This document shows, one piece after another, positions 17,331 to 26,270 of a DNA stretch of 64,000 nt. The translations under genes and the position numbers were made by a program. The notes under the pieces were generated by a model. It was not told where the DNA came from, did no database searches, and saw only the letters and a program-made list of their open reading frames with translations. Source of the DNA: DATFVA01 sp963747755 (lineage in GTDB: Bacteria; Bacteroidota; Ignavibacteria; Ignavibacteriales; Ignavibacteriaceae); NCBI GenBank assembly GCA_963747755.1, contig CAVVGK010000003.1, forward strand, positions 62,001-126,000, in the 5' to 3' direction. Numbering within the stretch: position 1 is the stretch's first letter; each line of letters opens with the position of its first letter.

Positions 17331-17419
17331 ATTAAAATAAGATTTTCAAAGTTTTCGACCATTCATGGGAGTCACCAGCAGGAACTGCGTCCTGCCAACC
17401 TTAACAATAAGAGGATCAA

Positions 17420-18730
17420 GTGAAAAAATACATTCTAATTGCAGCATTATTTTCGATATTCGCAGTAAACTGCGGGGGAGACAAAAACGAGCAATCTGCT
17501 GACGGCAGGGTTGAAATCATATTCTGGCATAGTTTCGTTTCATCGACGGTGCCTGCATTAAATGAGCTGATAGCCAAATTTGAGAAAGAAAATCCGGGTA
17601 TTACAGTAAAGGCTCAGTATATTCCCACCGGTGATGCGCTCATTCAGAAGTTAATTACAGCTATCCAAAGCAAGACGGCTCCCGATATTTCCTGGCTCCA
17701 TTCTGATTTTATGGAAGACCTGGTGAATGCTGATGCAATTTATAAAATGGATGATTTTGTCAAAGGAGAGGATGGTATAAGTGAAGCGGATCTGAACGAT
17801 ATTTATCCGGCCCTCCGGCTTTCTGCCTCCTGGAGAGGCACGCTCTACAGTATGCCTATGGAGGCTACAAACCTTGCTCTTCTTTATAACAAAGATATGT
17901 TTAAAGCAGCGGGACTTGATCCCGAGCATCCGCCTCAGACGTGGAATGAGCTTCAGGAATACGCAAAAAAATTAACTTTTGATAAGAATAATGACGGTAC
18001 CTTTGACCAGGTTGGTTTCTTTGTACCTGTTTTTCCGGCAGCCGGTCCCCAAGGACCATGGATGGTATGGCAGTTTATGCCCTATCTTTGGCAGGCGGGC
18101 GGCAACCTGGTGGATTCAGCACAGACGCATGTAATGTACAATGAGGATCCTGGAGTAGAGGCACTGACTCTATGGAAACAAATGTATAGAGAACAAAAAT
18201 TAAGCACATTCACAACAGATTTTGATGTAGCATTCACTTCGAAAAGGCTTGCGATGGCAATGGATGGTCCCTGGAACCTTCCCAGATATAAAGACCTTCT
18301 CAAAAACTTAAATTGGGCGTTTGCCCCTCTGCCTGCGGGTCCTATTAAACAGGCAACTGTAGTAGGCGGCGAATACCTTGCAATCTTCAAACAAAGCAAA
18401 CATCCTAAGGAAGCCTGGAAATTTCTGAAATGGATGGTCAGACCGGATGTTCAAGCTTTCTGGGCAATGAAGTCGGGCTATCTGCCTATCCGTCATGCCG
18501 TTCATAACGTGCCGGAATTCCAGAAATACCTGGAAGAAAATCCGAATTTCAAAGTTTTCGTAGATCAGATGGATGTTGGTCAGGCGCAAAGATCGATAGA
18601 CTACGGCGCGCTTGAAGTAACACAAAATGTTGCCCAGGCTATAGAAAGAGCCACGCTTGGAAAAACCGACGTGAAACAAGCTCTTAATGAAGCTGCAGCC
18701 AAATCAAATAAGGCCATAAACAAGAAGTAG
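17420..18730 (+). CDS. ABC transporter sugar-binding lipoprotein
   Basis: The 436-residue protein is a family 1 extracellular solute-binding protein (MalE/UgpB type). A lipoprotein signal ends at Cys18 (FAVNC). The mature part starts with VEIIFWHSFVSSTVPALNELIAKFEKENPGI, the standard N-terminal lobe of this family, and includes GDALIQKLITAI and GYLPIR motifs. It is anchored in the periplasm and delivers a sugar or oligosaccharide to the two permeases encoded next. The start is GTG, with AAGAGGA 6 bases upstream. A LacI-type operator precedes it. As is common for such operons, no ATPase gene is present; a shared MsmK-type ATPase elsewhere is expected. Confidence 0.92.
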   Translation: MKKYILIAALFSIFAVNCGGDKNEQSADGRVEIIFWHSFVSSTVPALNELIAKFEKENPGITVKAQYIPTGDALIQKLITAIQSKTAPDISWLHSDFMEDLVNADAIYKMDDFVKGEDGISEADLNDIYPALRLSASWRGTLYSMPMEATNLALLYNKDMFKAAGLDPEHPPQTWNELQEYAKKLTFDKNNDGTFDQVGFFVPVFPAAGPQGPWMVWQFMPYLWQAGGNLVDSAQTHVMYNEDPGVEALTLWKQMYREQKLSTFTTDFDVAFTSKRLAMAMDGPWNLPRYKDLLKNLNWAFAPLPAGPIKQATVVGGEYLAIFKQSKHPKEAWKFLKWMVRPDVQAFWAMKSGYLPIRHAVHNVPEFQKYLEENPNFKVFVDQMDVGQAQRSIDYGALEVTQNVAQAIERATLGKTDVKQALNEAAAKSNKAINKK

Positions 18731-18736
18731 GAAAAA

Positions 18737-19702
18737 TTGTTTAATACGACGCCCGAAATACAGGAAGAAAAAGCATTAGGAACAGCCTTAGCCGGAAAAC
18801 AGCCTGTTCCAAAGAAAAAGAAGAACAAAAAAGGAGATCTTCTATCAGCACTTCTTTTTTTGTCGCCCACTCTTATAATATTCAGTGCTTTTATTCTCTT
18901 CCCGGTTATATTTTCTTTTTACCTGAGCTTTCAGAAATGGAATATGTTCAGCGGGCAGTCGACATTCGTGGGTCTAGACAATTACATCAGAATGTTCCAA
19001 AGCGCTGAGTTCTGGAACGTTCTGAAGAACACTGCTTATTATACATTGGGAACTATTCCTTTAAATATGGGCTTTTCGCTTCTGGTTGCATATATACTGC
19101 ACAAAAAAATCCACGGAAAAAAACTACTACGCACCCTTTTCTTTGCTCCCGTTATCATTTCTCCAGTAGCAGCTGCGGTTATATGGCGCTGGCTTTATGA
19201 TCCGAACTTTGGTCTCATAAATTATTTTATCGGGTTATTCGGGTTCGACCCTGTAAACTGGCTTAACGATCCTACTGCCGCAATGTTTGCGCTGATAGTT
19301 ATGGGTGTATGGAAAACATTTGGGATAAATATGGTTCTGTTTGCAGCCGGTTTACAAGCAATACCGGATCATTATTATGAAGCTGCAGAGATTGACGGAG
19401 CGGGGCAATGGTCGAAGTTTAAAAACATTACAATTCCCCTATTAGCTCCGACAACATTTTTTATTATGGTAATGTCGATGATCAGTTCGTTCCAGGTATT
19501 CGACATTGTATATGTTCTTACTTCGGGAGGCCCTCTGGGAGCCACGAAAGTAATGGTATTCTATGTTTATGAGCATGCATTCAAATTCTTTGAGATGGGC
19601 TATGCTTCGGCAGCGGCTTACGTTCTGTTCGCGATACTGTTCGTTCTTACACTAGCACAAGTTAAATACATGAAAAATAAAGTTTATGTTTATGGTGGCT
19701 GA
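18737..19702 (+). CDS. Sugar ABC transporter permease (MalF/UgpA type)
   Basis: The 321-residue inner-membrane protein has six predicted helices. The cytoplasmic EAA loop, which docks the ATPase, reads EAAEIDGAGQWSKFKNITIPLL. The first 35 residues are charged and lysine-rich (KKKKNKKG) before the first helix at about 38. The predicted start is TTG just after AGTAGGAAAAA; the frame overlaps nothing and lies 6 bp after the binding-protein gene. It ends in TGATG, overlapping the start of the next permease by one base, a sign of translational coupling. Confidence 0.9.
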   Translation: MFNTTPEIQEEKALGTALAGKQPVPKKKKNKKGDLLSALLFLSPTLIIFSAFILFPVIFSFYLSFQKWNMFSGQSTFVGLDNYIRMFQSAEFWNVLKNTAYYTLGTIPLNMGFSLLVAYILHKKIHGKKLLRTLFFAPVIISPVAAAVIWRWLYDPNFGLINYFIGLFGFDPVNWLNDPTAAMFALIVMGVWKTFGINMVLFAAGLQAIPDHYYEAAEIDGAGQWSKFKNITIPLLAPTTFFIMVMSMISSFQVFDIVYVLTSGGPLGATKVMVFYVYEHAFKFFEMGYASAAAYVLFAILFVLTLAQVKYMKNKVYVYGG

Positions 19703-20532
19703 TGGCTAATAAATCTACTATTCTTAAGAGCATATCTGAACACCTCTTTATATACATACTTGCTTTCTTTACTGCCGCTCCTTTCATCTGGATGATACTA
19801 ACGTCAGTGAAGGATATGAGTGAGATATATGTTTACCCTCCCAAATGGTTTCCGTCAGTTATTCATTTCGACAATTATAAAAAAGTTTTTGAAGCTGCTC
19901 CTTTTGCAAGGTACTACTTAAACAGTATTATGGTTGCACTCCTGGTTACCCTCGGTCAGCTGGTAACCTGTTCTATGGCGGCTTATGCCTTCGCCAGAAT
20001 GAAGTTCTGGGGACGGAATGTTCTCTTCTTTATCTTCCTTGGCACTATGATGATACCCTATAACGTAACAATGATACCAAGCTTTATGGTACTATACTGG
20101 CTTGGCTGGGTAGATTCATACCAAGCGTTAATAGTACCGGGACTTGCATCGGCATTCGGAGTGTTCCTGCTCCGACAGTTTTTTATGACTATTCCCAAAG
20201 AGCTTGAAGAGGCGGCGGTAATTGATGGTGCAAGCAAACTAACAATTTTAAGAAAGATAATAGTTCCGCTTTCCAAGCCCGCCCTTGCGACGCTGGCTAT
20301 CTTCACATTTATGGGGGTTTTTAATGACTTTATCTGGGCATTGATTGTAATAAATTCTGAGAGTATGAGAACGGTGCAGCTGGGACTTGCAATATTCAGA
20401 GACCGGTATTTAACTCAGTGGGATCTGCTCATGGCAGGCTCTGTAACAGCTGTGCTGCCGATTTTAATTGTCTTCTTTTTTGCACAGAAATATTTCATAA
20501 AGGGGATAACTTTAAGTGGACTTAAGGAATAA
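19702..20532 (+). CDS. Sugar ABC transporter permease (MalG/UgpE type)
   Basis: The 276-residue inner-membrane protein pairs with the preceding permease. It has six predicted helices, the typical first-loop motif FIWMILTSVKDMSEIYVYPPKWFP, and an EAA loop EEAAVIDGASKLTILRKIIVPL. It ends in FIKGITLSGLKE, the characteristic C-terminus of MalG-like subunits. Its start overlaps the previous stop by one base, and the next gene starts inside its last codons, so the three are one translational unit. Confidence 0.92.
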   Translation: MANKSTILKSISEHLFIYILAFFTAAPFIWMILTSVKDMSEIYVYPPKWFPSVIHFDNYKKVFEAAPFARYYLNSIMVALLVTLGQLVTCSMAAYAFARMKFWGRNVLFFIFLGTMMIPYNVTMIPSFMVLYWLGWVDSYQALIVPGLASAFGVFLLRQFFMTIPKELEEAAVIDGASKLTILRKIIVPLSKPALATLAIFTFMGVFNDFIWALIVINSESMRTVQLGLAIFRDRYLTQWDLLMAGSVTAVLPILIVFFFAQKYFIKGITLSGLKE

Positions 20533-21865
20533 AACGAAAACCGGATTTATTTTTTTAGTAGCGATGTTTCTAACCACTCTGAATTGCTTTGCGCAGGATT
20601 CACCAATTGTAAGCAAAGGAAATCTACAGTTTTATATTGATCATGCATCTTTTATGGGAAAAGAAAACAAGACATACACAGAATTTTACCTGATGCTTTT
20701 TTCGGATCAGTTAGTAAGTGCAAAAAACACTTCCGACAGCATAAAGGAATTTCTTGTCACTTCGAAAATAAGTGATCCTTCTGACGGAAAAATTATCTCC
20801 AATAAAACGTGGTATACGAACGCTCTCCTTCCTCGGGATTCATCTAATCCGGCCAGTACTGTAGTTTACGATCAATGGGCCGAATTTCTGAGTCCCGGGA
20901 AGTATAATGTTACAATAACCATTACTGCCGGTAAAGAGCAGAAGCACGGCAATGCGGAATTCAGTATTGACGTTCCTGAATTTGACAACAGTTCATTTTC
21001 TCTCAGCCAGATAGAATTTGTATCTGAAGTTCAGAACCAGACCGATAATACACCATTTAATAAGGGAAACAAAAAAATAATACCTAATCCCTGGAGGAGG
21101 TACGGTGCTTTGAATTCCAGGCTTTCGTTTTTTTATGAAATATATAATAAACCTGCAGGTGATAATATTAAAGGGGAATACAGCATTACCAATGATGCGG
21201 GTAAGACTATAAAAAAATTATCTGATGTCAGATATGAAAACAGCGCAGGAAATATGAGCGTTGTTCATGGAATTAATATATCCCGTCTTCCAACCGGAAC
21301 ATATGATTTGAACATTGAAATTAATGACTCAGTCCAAGGAAGTTCCTTTTCGCAGTCGCGCACCTTTGAAGTTATCCAGATGGATTCAATAGCACATAAG
21401 ACCGGACTTACAGAAGAGGAAGCAGAGATTGAAGGAGGTCTTATAAAATATATTGGGACGCCTGCTCAGTACAATTTTTATGAAAACCTTGACCTGACCG
21501 GAAAAACGCAATATATAATAAACTTCTGGGCAGAACAGGATCCCACACCCGGAACTCCCGAAAATGAATTCCTGCAAAAGGTAATGGAAAGATTCCGGTA
21601 TGCAAATCAGAATTTCAAATGGGGGAAACTTCCCGGCTGGAAATCGGATCGGGGCCGGGTGCTAATTAAATATGGTATGCCTGACGATATTGATTACCAT
21701 AATACAGAAGCAGATTTGAAGAATTACGAGGTCTGGACATATAACCAGGATAAGAAATTCAGTTTTGTGTTTGCCGACCCCAGGTCTAACGGTAATTACA
21801 GGCTGATACATTCAACCAAAGAGGGAGAGGTTTCCGATCCTAATTGGAGAGATTACCTTAGATAA
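20516..21865 (+). CDS. GWxTD-domain exported protein
   Basis: The 449-residue protein has a signal peptide (about 1-26, ending NCFAQ). A beta-rich N-terminal half is followed by a C-terminal GWxTD domain (about 325-420), a domain found in Bacteroidota and Acidobacteriota and of unknown function. The signature is present as FWAEQDPTPGTPENEF...GKLPGWKSDRGRVLIKYGMPD; the usual Thr is Ser. The GTG start overlaps the permease gene by 17 bp, so co-translation is likely. Placement in a sugar-uptake operon is noteworthy and may mean a periplasmic role in handling the substrate. Confidence 0.8.
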   Translation: MDLRNKTKTGFIFLVAMFLTTLNCFAQDSPIVSKGNLQFYIDHASFMGKENKTYTEFYLMLFSDQLVSAKNTSDSIKEFLVTSKISDPSDGKIISNKTWYTNALLPRDSSNPASTVVYDQWAEFLSPGKYNVTITITAGKEQKHGNAEFSIDVPEFDNSSFSLSQIEFVSEVQNQTDNTPFNKGNKKIIPNPWRRYGALNSRLSFFYEIYNKPAGDNIKGEYSITNDAGKTIKKLSDVRYENSAGNMSVVHGINISRLPTGTYDLNIEINDSVQGSSFSQSRTFEVIQMDSIAHKTGLTEEEAEIEGGLIKYIGTPAQYNFYENLDLTGKTQYIINFWAEQDPTPGTPENEFLQKVMERFRYANQNFKWGKLPGWKSDRGRVLIKYGMPDDIDYHNTEADLKNYEVWTYNQDKKFSFVFADPRSNGNYRLIHSTKEGEVSDPNWRDYLR

Positions 21866-21903
21866 TTATGAATTTGAAAATAACTAATAAGGAAAGCAAC
21901 CTT

Positions 21904-22860
21904 ATGAAAAAATATCCAAAAGATTTTTCGGTATTATTCTTCTTAACAATCATTTTAACTGTATTCTTATTCCCTTCATGTTCGAAAGAAGATAACACTG
22001 TTTACCCGTATGCCGGATCTTCCGGAATGTCAAATATTATTGTTGAGGATAGTTCATTCACTCCAAAAATAACCTGGGTGGGAGGATACGTTTCTGTTGT
22101 GGGCGTAAATACTGGTACCCGGGCTGCTCTTGATTCCAGCCTGGTTTGGCTAATTTATATGCCGGATAACCAGATGCATTATCCCGTTCAATACGGAAAA
22201 CTTCCATCCGGCGCTCAGGATTTGACCGGACAATATAACGGAACCTTTGTTGATTCTCTTATCGAAGACAGTACTTATACTTTCTGGGTGATGAAGGCTG
22301 ATGACTGGAGCCAGATCTCCTCGATGCAGAATAAGGTGATCATTCTTGATTCATCCGCATCATCTGTAGAGGTCATTGGAGATACAGTGAGATTATCTTC
22401 TGAAAGTCATACTCAAAAAACCCAACATGTTGATAATTATGTTAATTTCAAGGATTTCTTCGCTAAAGGGAAACTTGCTGACATATTTGTTGAACAGCCC
22501 AGAACCAGCAACACTCCCAAAATCAGCTGGCAGATTAAACAACCAGGCGTTACTGATACACTTGTTGCAGCCATAGGTATAACTGAGGGGAACCAGTATA
22601 ATGCTTCAAAAATCCTCTGGGAGATTTATTCAGTTAGTGACAGCGCAGGCGGTACTTATTACGGGAAGAAAAACGTGATTCCTTCACCCTTATTAGCAGG
22701 ACAGGATATACCCGGAACTTATGTGTTTACAGAATACCCAGCGTCAGGTTTAAAAAGAAACACAAGCTATTATGTCTGGATTGCTAATAAGAATTGGGAT
22801 GGTGAAAACCGAACCCTTGTTACTCAGTACTACGCATACGCTTACTTTACCACCTATTAG
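21904..22860 (+). CDS. Lipoprotein of unknown function
   Basis: From the methionine at 21904 the protein has 318 residues and a lipoprotein signal with the lipobox LFPSC. An in-frame methionine at 21868 would add 12 residues, but only 21904 has a good ribosome-binding site (AAGGAAAG, 7 bases upstream). The mature part has two similar beta-sandwich halves with matching phrases (SFTPKITWVGGYVSVVGV and NTPKISWQIKQPGVTDTLVAAIG; YTFWVMKADDW and YYVWIANKNWD). It therefore looks like an internal duplication of a fibronectin-like or sugar-binding fold. It lies between the GWxTD and barrel genes in the LacI-controlled unit. No known family was recognised. Confidence 0.75.
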   Translation: MKKYPKDFSVLFFLTIILTVFLFPSCSKEDNTVYPYAGSSGMSNIIVEDSSFTPKITWVGGYVSVVGVNTGTRAALDSSLVWLIYMPDNQMHYPVQYGKLPSGAQDLTGQYNGTFVDSLIEDSTYTFWVMKADDWSQISSMQNKVIILDSSASSVEVIGDTVRLSSESHTQKTQHVDNYVNFKDFFAKGKLADIFVEQPRTSNTPKISWQIKQPGVTDTLVAAIGITEGNQYNASKILWEIYSVSDSAGGTYYGKKNVIPSPLLAGQDIPGTYVFTEYPASGLKRNTSYYVWIANKNWDGENRTLVTQYYAYAYFTTY

Positions 22861-22881
22861 ATATTTACCGGGAGATAAATA

Positions 22882-24177
22882 ATGAGAACAAAACATACTG
22901 TGGTATTCGTTCTAATTCTATTCTTTTTTATCGGGGACGTGTATGCTGGCGGGGCTGACCTGAATGTTGTCCCCGGGGCGAAAACCCTTTCCCTTGACGG
23001 GTTATACTTTGCCGGCGGCGACGGACTCAATTCCATTCTCGGTAATCCGGCGGGATTAATTAAAACTTCAAATAAATTTCTCGAATTATCTATTGCTGAT
23101 CTGATAGGACAGCAAAAATTTGAGAGTAATACCAGGGGACTTCACAAATCTTACGAGGACGATCACTTCGCTCTGAGTGCAGGTTTAGCCTGGTCGTTCA
23201 CTCCGGATTTTATTCTCGGTATATCTTACCAGCGTGCGATAAATTACAATGTTGACTGGCCTTTCCTCGCTTATCAGTTTACCGACTCAACCTCTTCCAT
23301 TTCTTCACTGGATCTTTATAACAGATTTAAAGTAAACGCTGCATCTCTTTCAGGGGCAGTAAGGTTTGACCGTCTGACAATTGGTATTACTGTAAGTACA
23401 TACCAGGTAAAACAGGAAACCGCTTTCCCACTGGAAAATCGCTTGTGGTATGACAGTTTGAGTGTAGGACTGGCAGCATATCAGCTTAATTATAATGAAG
23501 ATGCCTGGACATATGGTTTCGATATCGGCCTTCAATATGAGGTTACTCCTGACCTAGAGGTTGGTGTAATGGCCAGAAGCGGGTATTCTGCTGATTTATC
23601 AGGGACAGCACAAAGCAGGTATTTTGCTGATCTGGATTCGGCAGCTTCCGAGGTTGATCTTTCCTCGAAATTCGAATTACCCTGGGTATTCGGCGGCGGA
23701 CTTGTTTACAGGCTGAGTGAAAATTTAACTATGAATGTTGATGTGCAGTATAGTTTGTGGTCAAATACACAGAAATCTATGGAATTTGATTTTAACAATT
23801 TTGTATGGCAGAATAATATTCCGGCTAACGATTCCTTATCGGGAATAAGAGCAGCCAGATTTACTCTGGACTTTCAAAATACAATTGATGCCGGTGTCGG
23901 GTTAAACCTTAAACTGTCAGATATTAATTTGAGATTCGGTTACAGGCTTAGTCAAACCCCTAATTCCGAATCAACATATTCATACCTGTTTCCTTCTGTA
24001 GATCAGCACAGGGTTTCTGTGGGACTTGGATATATAGATGAAAACCTTTCAGCTGATCTTTCTGTGGCTTATGCTTTTGGGACGGAAAAAGAAATAAAGG
24101 GGCTAGAAAAAGGATTTAACGGGAAGTTTAATTCCAATTTGGTTATTCCTGTTTTAACTATAAGATATTCGCTTTAA
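22882..24177 (+). CDS. FadL/OmpP1-like outer-membrane beta-barrel protein
   Basis: The 431-residue protein has a signal peptide (about 1-22, ending VYAG). Its N-terminus (GAKTLSLDGLYFAGGDGLNSILGNPAGL) is the pattern of FadL/PorV-type barrels, where the N-terminal segment plugs the pore. Alternating-hydrophobic strands continue to the terminal RYSL. It may be a passive channel for sugars or other small molecules, or a T9SS-associated barrel. It is the last gene of the run starting with the sugar-binding lipoprotein, giving that unit an outer-membrane component as well as an inner-membrane transporter. Confidence 0.75.
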   Translation: MRTKHTVVFVLILFFFIGDVYAGGADLNVVPGAKTLSLDGLYFAGGDGLNSILGNPAGLIKTSNKFLELSIADLIGQQKFESNTRGLHKSYEDDHFALSAGLAWSFTPDFILGISYQRAINYNVDWPFLAYQFTDSTSSISSLDLYNRFKVNAASLSGAVRFDRLTIGITVSTYQVKQETAFPLENRLWYDSLSVGLAAYQLNYNEDAWTYGFDIGLQYEVTPDLEVGVMARSGYSADLSGTAQSRYFADLDSAASEVDLSSKFELPWVFGGGLVYRLSENLTMNVDVQYSLWSNTQKSMEFDFNNFVWQNNIPANDSLSGIRAARFTLDFQNTIDAGVGLNLKLSDINLRFGYRLSQTPNSESTYSYLFPSVDQHRVSVGLGYIDENLSADLSVAYAFGTEKEIKGLEKGFNGKFNSNLVIPVLTIRYSL

Positions 24178-24249
24178 CTATTAAATCAGAAAATAAAAGT
24201 TCTGGGACTCGTAATACATTATTTCACAATCACAAACCGGGAGGTTAAA

Positions 24250-26212
24250 ATGAGTAAGTTCAAGTTACTATCTATTTGGCTGCTGCTCATATTCGGTACT
24301 GCTTCTGTTTTTGCTCAGGATTACGTTAGAAAGGAAGTTGAGGTTCCTAAAGTTGACTCCGGAGCAATAACAATTGACGGTATGATGAATGAAGCTGAAT
24401 GGGCTGATGCAGCTCATGCTGACTTGATAACAAACAGTGGATATGAGATTTTCGCTCTCTATTATTTCCGCGACGGACTCCTCGAGCCGGATTTCGATGA
24501 GCTATATGCCAGAATGCTCTGGACTAAAGATACACTATATGTCTTCATGCACTGGAATGAATTCCATAATGATTCTACCAATCTTTACTGGAACGGCAAA
24601 TGGACGGGTGATCAGTTATTTATAAGTATTTCTGATCGTATTGCCCAAAATCTAATGGGCTGGTACGATGGAAATAGTTATGCCGCTCCTGACGGCCCAT
24701 ATCATTACTGGATACTTGGTTCGGAGATGACGTTAAATGGCGGTGATACCACATACATACCCGAAGAATTCAGAGGTGCCACCTGCCAGGGCGATTCACA
24801 GAAGGTTTTCCATGCCTCAGATTATGCCAGGTGGGCAGCTGTAATCGATACTAATACAGGTGTATGGGATATGGAAATGGCAATATATAATCCCAATGTT
24901 AATGCTCAATCATGTCCTGGGATTTAATATTGGCGGCAGCGTCGGATCGAGCTATACAGATGAGCTATACGGCGATGCTTACGGATATTTTACCTGGCAG
25001 CCGAATATTCCTGATGAACCGTTCGGTGATCCTTACGGAAACGGAGATCCAGGATTTTATAACCTCGCCAATTCAGAATACTGGGCTGTTCTGAAATTTA
25101 TGCCGGGCAATGATGATATAATGAGGCACACAGTTGATGTCCCTGGCGTGCAGAGAGCAAATATCCAGGTTGACGGTCAGATGAATGAATCTGACTGGAA
25201 CAATGCTGCTAATATAGGTATGGTTACAAATTCAGGATATGAAATCTTCGCCAATTATTATTATCGTGACGGACTCACCGAGCCTGATCTTGATGAACTG
25301 AGTGCTAAACTGCTCTGGTCAGATAATTATCTATATGTCTTTATGCACTGGGATGAATTCCACAATGATTCCACAAACCTTTACTGGAATGGCAAATGGA
25401 CAGGTGATCAGTTATTCATCAGTCTTTCAAACCGGCTTGGTATCGATATGAAAGGCTGGTATGATGGAAATAGTTATGCCGCTCCTGACGGCCCGTATCA
25501 TTACTGGGTATTAGGTCCCGACATGACTCTGAATGGCGGTGATACAACCTATGTTCCCGAAGAATACAGGAAATGCTTTGACATGGGTGATTCTCTTCAG
25601 CTGTTCTATGCAGACGACTACGCTCAGTGGGCAGCAGTGATTGACACCAATACCGGTGTTTGGGATATGGAAATGAAGATATATAACCCGAACGTTACAA
25701 ACCAATCCTGTATCGGTTATAACATGGGTGGAAGTTTCGGATCAAGCTATACAGATATGTTATACGGAGATGCATATGCCTATTGGACATGGCAGCCGAA
25801 TATTCCTGATGATCCATTTGGTGATCCATACGGAAACGGTGATCCGGGATTCTATAATCTTGCGAACTCCGACTATTGGGCTGTTCTGAATTTTACATCT
25901 CCGGTAACCGCGATAGATCCGGGCAGTCAGGCGGGACAGTTACCGTCTAAATATAATCTATATCAGAATTATCCGAACCCATTCAATCCAAGCACAACAA
26001 TTAAGTTCGATATGCCCGAAAGAGCTAACGTAACTTTACGGGTATATAACATTCTGGGACAGCTGGTTAGCACACTCGTTAATAACCAGAACTTCAACGT
26101 CGGTACACATTCAGTTAGTTTCGATGCCAGTAAGCTGGCAAGCGGAATTTACCTGTACAAACTTGAAGCCGGTAACGTTCAGATTTCTAAAAAAATGTTG
26201 TTGGTAAAATAA
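24250..26212 (+). pseudogene. Two-module CBM9-like T9SS protein with a one-base frameshift
   Basis: Two copies of a module of about 265 residues, each starting near an IDG.MNE..W motif, are followed by a T9SS sorting domain (YQNYPNPFNP... ending KKMLLVK). IDG.MNE..W is typical of CBM9/DOMON-like sugar- or heme-binding beta-sandwiches. The frame from 24250 (signal peptide, module 1) stops at 24925-24927, while protein similarity continues in the +1 frame. Alignment with module 2 (SCIGYNMGG against SCPGFNIGG) places the fault as an extra base in the GGG at 24919-24921. Corrected, the protein would be 653 residues. It is probably a surface carbohydrate-binding protein. A homopolymer error is as likely as a real lesion. 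Confidence 0.8.
24337..25899 (+). repeat. Tandem intragenic duplication, period about 795 bp
   Basis: The two CBM9-like modules match over their full length. The offset is 796 bp before and 795 bp after the G run at 24919-24921, which itself reveals the inserted base. Several stretches are nearly identical in DNA (for example around 24661-24715 and 25455-25510), suggesting recent duplication or gene conversion. Confidence 0.85.
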
Positions 26213-26224
26213 CCTGTTAATTGT

Positions 26225-26259
26225 GTGCGGCAGAGAGATCTGCCGCACCATTATTTATT
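26225..26259 (+). terminator. Hairpin terminator after the CBM9-like gene
   Basis: GTGCGGCAG at 26225-26233 pairs perfectly with CTGCCGCAC at 26240-26248 around a 6-base loop, followed by CATTATTTATT. The nine-pair GC-rich stem 13 bp after the stop codon is a likely Rho-independent terminator with a broken T tract. It also argues against a GTG start for the next gene at 26223. Confidence 0.7.
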
Positions 26260-26270
26260 CGGAAAGAAAT

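Noticed and set aside
24860..25100. Independent start for the second half of the CBM9-like gene
   Set aside because: The first 17 codons of that frame overlap module 1 in the wrong frame and have no similarity. A frameshift within one gene explains the data better.
26223..26270. GTG start 16 codons upstream for the dehydrogenase
   Set aside because: It lies at a terminator stem and lacks a ribosome-binding site, while ATG at 26271 has GGAAAG.
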